Part shown: one piece after another, positions 4,485 through 6,820 of the stretch
How the letters are laid out: each line of letters opens with the position of its first letter
Numbering within the stretch: the stretch's first letter is position 1
NCBI GenBank assembly: GCA_003151535.1
Contig: PLXT01000105.1
Coordinates: forward strand, 1-6,820
Source: Methanobacterium sp.
Lineage (GTDB): Archaea > Methanobacteriota > Methanobacteria > Methanobacteriales > Methanobacteriaceae
DNA: 6,820 nucleotides
Reading direction: 5' to 3'
The notes under the pieces: generated by a model
What the model was told of the DNA's origin: nothing
The model's database searches: none
Seen by the model: only the letters and a program-made list of their open reading frames with translations
Made by a program: the position numbers and the translations under genes

Positions 4485-5074
4485 TGGGAATGTTTACTAG
4501 TATAAGACATCCTAAAACAGGAATTGAAATCCAGATAAAATCTGGTGATGATATGTGTGAATGGTATAATGTAGGAGATAAGGTTAATAGAGGTATAAAT
4601 AAAAATTGGTGGGAATCAGGTAGATTATTTGATGGTTGTTATGATGGATTTTCTTATGAAGATAATGTAGGAAAACATTATATAGTTATAATTCAAAAAC
4701 AGAGAATAAAAGAAGTTATAGATGTAGGTGTTGCAACAGATGAAGGTTTTTATGATATTTATAATGTTATTAGAAAAAAATTTCCTACAAAAATACCTTA
4801 TAGTTATTACACTAAAAAGGCTAAATATAGACATATTCAATGGCATATAGAATGGCAAAGAGAATATGCTGCTCAAAAAATTATAGATGAAAAATATAGA
4901 GACAAATTAATTGCAGAATATGGGGTAAAAGAAGGTACACATAAATATATTTGTTACCTTTTTACTAAAGTATTAAGAAGAAAAATTGATTGGGTGGATA
5001 TGGCAAGAAAATTTGTAACAGTTGAACCTTGGCCAAAAGGCAAACCTTTAACATTTGATCACAATTTGAATTAA
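4484..5074 (+). CDS. Unidentified phage-type protein (196 aa)
   Basis: It starts at ATG 4484, preceded by GAGGA at 4470-4474, and ends at TAA. An in-frame ATG at codon 3 is a minor alternative. The opening MGMFTSIRHPKTGIEIQIKSGDDMCEWYNVGD resembles N-termini I associate with hypothetical phage proteins: a short beta-rich module with a CxW-type stretch. The middle is mixed (GKHYIVIIQKQRIKEVIDVGV). The C-terminal half is basic and aromatic-rich (KYRHIQWHIEWQREYAAQKIIDEKYRDKL), probably helical. There is no membrane segment and no catalytic motif I can name. Its start appears coupled to the 3' end of the SLOG frame if the TAG is read through. Confidence 0.78.
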   Translation: MGMFTSIRHPKTGIEIQIKSGDDMCEWYNVGDKVNRGINKNWWESGRLFDGCYDGFSYEDNVGKHYIVIIQKQRIKEVIDVGVATDEGFYDIYNVIRKKFPTKIPYSYYTKKAKYRHIQWHIEWQREYAAQKIIDEKYRDKLIAEYGVKEGTHKYICYLFTKVLRRKIDWVDMARKFVTVEPWPKGKPLTFDHNLN

Positions 5075-5081
5075 AAAATAA

Positions 5082-5093
5082 TTTATTATATTA
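5082..5093 (+). repeat. 12-bp A/T element before the 5094 start, second copy
   Basis: The same 12 bases, TTTATTATATTA, occur at 2652-2663. Here they abut the ATG at 5094 and fill most of a 19-nt gap that has no Shine-Dalgarno site. Confidence 0.25.
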
Positions 5094-5384
5094 ATGGAAA
5101 AGAAATTTAAATTACAAGTTTTTTCTAGGGGTAAGGGCATAACAAAGAAACCTTTTAATTATATTATTAGTGGGCCTTATTTTAAAAAAGTAGTAGTTAT
5201 AATAGAATATGGAAATAAATATAGATTAATTGAACATTATTTCAATAAGAAATGGGAACATATTATTAATACTTATTATTTTGATAATGAATATGTTAAA
5301 ATAATGAATAAAAATAAAAAATTATTTAAAAAAGGTTTGGGTAAATATTTAAAAGAAATTAATCAATTTTTAGGGATAAAATAA
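5094..5384 (+). CDS. Unidentified basic protein (96 aa)
   Basis: It starts at ATG after a purely A/T leader and ends at TAA, directly against the ThyX start. The product is strongly basic and aromatic (many Lys, Tyr and Phe). Probable strands occur at FKLQVFSRG, KVVVIIEYGNKYRLIEHYF and HIINTYYFD, followed by a Lys-rich helix (IMNKNKKLFKKGLGKYLKEINQFL). Positive charge could mean nucleic-acid binding, but that is a guess. No membrane segment and no known motif. Confidence 0.7.
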   Translation: MEKKFKLQVFSRGKGITKKPFNYIISGPYFKKVVVIIEYGNKYRLIEHYFNKKWEHIINTYYFDNEYVKIMNKNKKLFKKGLGKYLKEINQFLGIK

Positions 5385-6314
5385 ATGCATAATGTAGAAC
5401 CAAAAATATACCTAATAAGTAAATCTATACCAAAAAATGAAAATATTTTTGATTGGTTAAGTGATTTAAAATTAAGTGATGAAGCTTTAGATAAATATGC
5501 CCCAACTATTGATCAATCTAGAGTTGATACTTTAGGGGAAGAAAAAGCATCATTTAATAATACATCTGGTGAAGTTGTTGTAGAACTTGCAGGTAGACGT
5601 TGTTATATGAGTTTTGAACCTGGTTTAAATAAAAATGTAACTAAAATAAGAGAAGATATTAAAGGATATATAGATAATATTCTTAAATCAGGTCATGGTT
5701 CAGTTTTAGAACATGTTTATTTTACCTTTGCTATAGAAAATGTAAGTAGAGTATTTACGGGTGAAATGAATAGACATAGAGCAGGTATGGCAATAAGTGA
5801 AGGTAGTATGAGATATATTAGATTTGATGATATCCCATTTTGGATGCCCAATAGTTTAATTGATACTGATGAAGATATAAAAGAAATGGAAAATTTAGAA
5901 TTTAATATTCAAAATAGGGAGGGAAAAATTAATGCTTGCACTTCAATAAAGAAGATGAAGTCACAAGAATTATTTAGAAAAGCCTTTTTACAAGCAGAAG
6001 AAAATTATAAAGAACTGTGTGAAATATGGAAAAATGAACTATCTGAAACTTCTACATTTAAAATGAAAAAACACCTTACTTCCATGATGAGAAGGATAAT
6101 TCCAATGGGTGTAGCAACAGGTGGTATTTGGACGGGTAATATTAGAGCATTGAGACATATTTGTGAAATGAGATGTAGTGAAGCAGCAGAAGAAGAAATT
6201 TTATTGGTAGCAAACCAAATTCTTGAAATAATGATGACAGAAGAACCAACATTATTTGGAGATTTTGGTAAGGATGAAAAAGGATTTTACCAACCTAAAC
6301 ACCATAAAGTATAA
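5385..6314 (+). CDS. thyX: Flavin-dependent thymidylate synthase
   Basis: ThyX makes dTMP from dUMP using methylene-tetrahydrofolate, with FAD and NADPH as redox partners; it works as a cytosolic homotetramer. The signature lies at residues 130-144: RHR, then AGMAIS, then EGSMRY, corresponding to the family pattern RHRxxSxNExSxRY but with one extra residue between RHR and ExSxRY, and Ser in place of Asn. HGSVLEH (104-110) matches the HxSxxEH element before it. IIPMGVATGGIWTGN (238-252), with NIRALRHICEMR (252-263) and the helix EAAEEEI, matches the C-terminal dUMP/FAD-binding region. At 309 aa it is longer than the usual 220-250 aa, owing to about 60 extra N-terminal residues and a charged insert near 160-200. 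AGGGA at 5372-5376 supports the ATG start. Phages often carry ThyX to boost dTTP during replication. Confidence 0.95.
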   Translation: MHNVEPKIYLISKSIPKNENIFDWLSDLKLSDEALDKYAPTIDQSRVDTLGEEKASFNNTSGEVVVELAGRRCYMSFEPGLNKNVTKIREDIKGYIDNILKSGHGSVLEHVYFTFAIENVSRVFTGEMNRHRAGMAISEGSMRYIRFDDIPFWMPNSLIDTDEDIKEMENLEFNIQNREGKINACTSIKKMKSQELFRKAFLQAEENYKELCEIWKNELSETSTFKMKKHLTSMMRRIIPMGVATGGIWTGNIRALRHICEMRCSEAAEEEILLVANQILEIMMTEEPTLFGDFGKDEKGFYQPKHHKV

Positions 6315-6601
6315 TGGAACTAATAGATGAAATAGAAGATAAATTAAAACATTATCCTGTTATTTCTTTAAACATAAAAGAAATAGGTAGAAAAGGTTAT
6401 CGTTTTAATATAGGGACAGTAGAAATTGTGGTATCATCTATTGAACCTTTTATTCAAGGAAGAAGTAAACCAACAAAACCATTTAAAAGTTTATCCATTG
6501 AAAAACATGAATGGATAGGATTAAAAGAGATAATTGAACAAAAAATAATACCTCAATCAAAATTAAAAGAAAATAAAGATATTTGGGAAAGTATAAATTA
6601 G
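6314..6601 (+). CDS. Unidentified small protein (95 aa)
   Basis: Its ATG overlaps the ThyX stop by one base (TAATG), so coupled translation is likely. It ends at TAG, directly followed by an in-frame ATG. The product opens with a helix (LIDEIEDKLKHYP) followed by strands (VISLNIKEIG, YRFNIGTVEIVVSSIEPF), then a basic stretch and a helix (WIGLKEIIEQKI). It is soluble, with no recognised motif. Position suggests co-expression with ThyX but not a shared function. Confidence 0.7.
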   Translation: MELIDEIEDKLKHYPVISLNIKEIGRKGYRFNIGTVEIVVSSIEPFIQGRSKPTKPFKSLSIEKHEWIGLKEIIEQKIIPQSKLKENKDIWESIN

Positions 6602-6820
6602 ATGGAAAATTATTATTTTGTATCATACAGATCAACAAGAAAAACAAATAGGAAAAATTATAATGCAGTAATGGATGTTCATCCATTAGAATGGTTAATT
6701 AAACATTGTGACTCTTATATTATAATGTTTTGGTCTCCAATAACAAAAGAACAATATGAAAAATATAGTGAAGAACTTCAAAATAAGAAAAGCATATTAA
6801 GAAGTGTATTGAAAGATACA
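6602..6820 (+). CDS. Unidentified protein, N-terminal part; 3' end lies outside the window
   Basis: ATG follows the preceding TAG with no gap, and the frame is open for all 73 codons to the window end. The start MENYYFVSYRSTRK, then NYNAVMDVHPLEWLIKHCDSYIIMFWSPITKEQYE, reads as a natural N-terminus: a strand with Tyr/Phe, then a conserved-looking HPLEWL helix. I take it as a separate gene, not a continuation of the 6314 frame, although both are in the same frame. I recall similar short phage proteins of unknown function. No membrane segment or catalytic motif is visible in the part present. Confidence 0.7.
   Translation, partial: MENYYFVSYRSTRKTNRKNYNAVMDVHPLEWLIKHCDSYIIMFWSPITKEQYEKYSEELQNKKSILRSVLKDT

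Overview
The window looks like a stretch of a large, AT-rich tailed-phage genome (or a closely related prophage or element). Every gene I can support lies on the + strand. Genes are short and tightly packed: ATGA overlaps at 476, 1304 and 3216, TAATG at 6314, and stop codons directly abutting the next ATG at 5385 and 6602. Most products are small proteins I cannot name, with a flavin-dependent thymidylate synthase among them. Some starts have a purine-rich Shine-Dalgarno-like site (1551, 4484, 5385). Others have only A/T-rich leaders (1047, 2670, 3632, 3810, 5094), which would suit a host with weak Shine-Dalgarno dependence such as Bacteroidota, but that is inference. No tRNA, insertion sequence, CRISPR array or integrase is visible.

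Layout. 1-322: the 3' end of a left-handed beta-helix (hexapeptide repeat) protein, encoded by an exact 18-bp tandem repeat. 309-1307: four small unidentified proteins, the first a 56-aa helical protein. 1304-2876: a membrane-associated group, with a two-helix membrane protein, a 328-aa SPFH/Band 7 (stomatin/prohibitin-like) protein, a 132-nt non-coding gap holding a GC-rich, probably pseudoknotted RNA, and a one-helix membrane protein. 2860-3536: a small protein of a conserved FGDN/GGQA/GIPTK family with a macro-domain-like look, followed by an unidentified protein. 3537-3631: a second non-coding gap, closed by a long stem of 15 pairs around internal hairpins. 3632-4484: a short protein with a GIDTA motif overlapping a SLOG/LOG-like Rossmann protein. 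That protein is cut by a TAG codon, but its reading frame stays open for 20 more codons and ends exactly on the next ATG. 4484-5384: two unidentified proteins. 5385-6314: ThyX. 6314-6820: an unidentified protein and the start of another.

How the parts may work together (inference). ThyX supplies dTMP for replication of an AT-rich genome. The SPFH protein and the two small membrane proteins may act together at the host inner membrane. The macro-like and SLOG-like proteins belong to fold groups that elsewhere bind or process ADP-ribose, NAD-derived or other nucleotide ligands. Their closeness suggests nucleotide-signal handling or counter-defence, but nothing in the sequence proves it. The most unusual items are the two structured intergenic RNAs bracketing 2670-3536 and the in-frame TAG in the SLOG gene.
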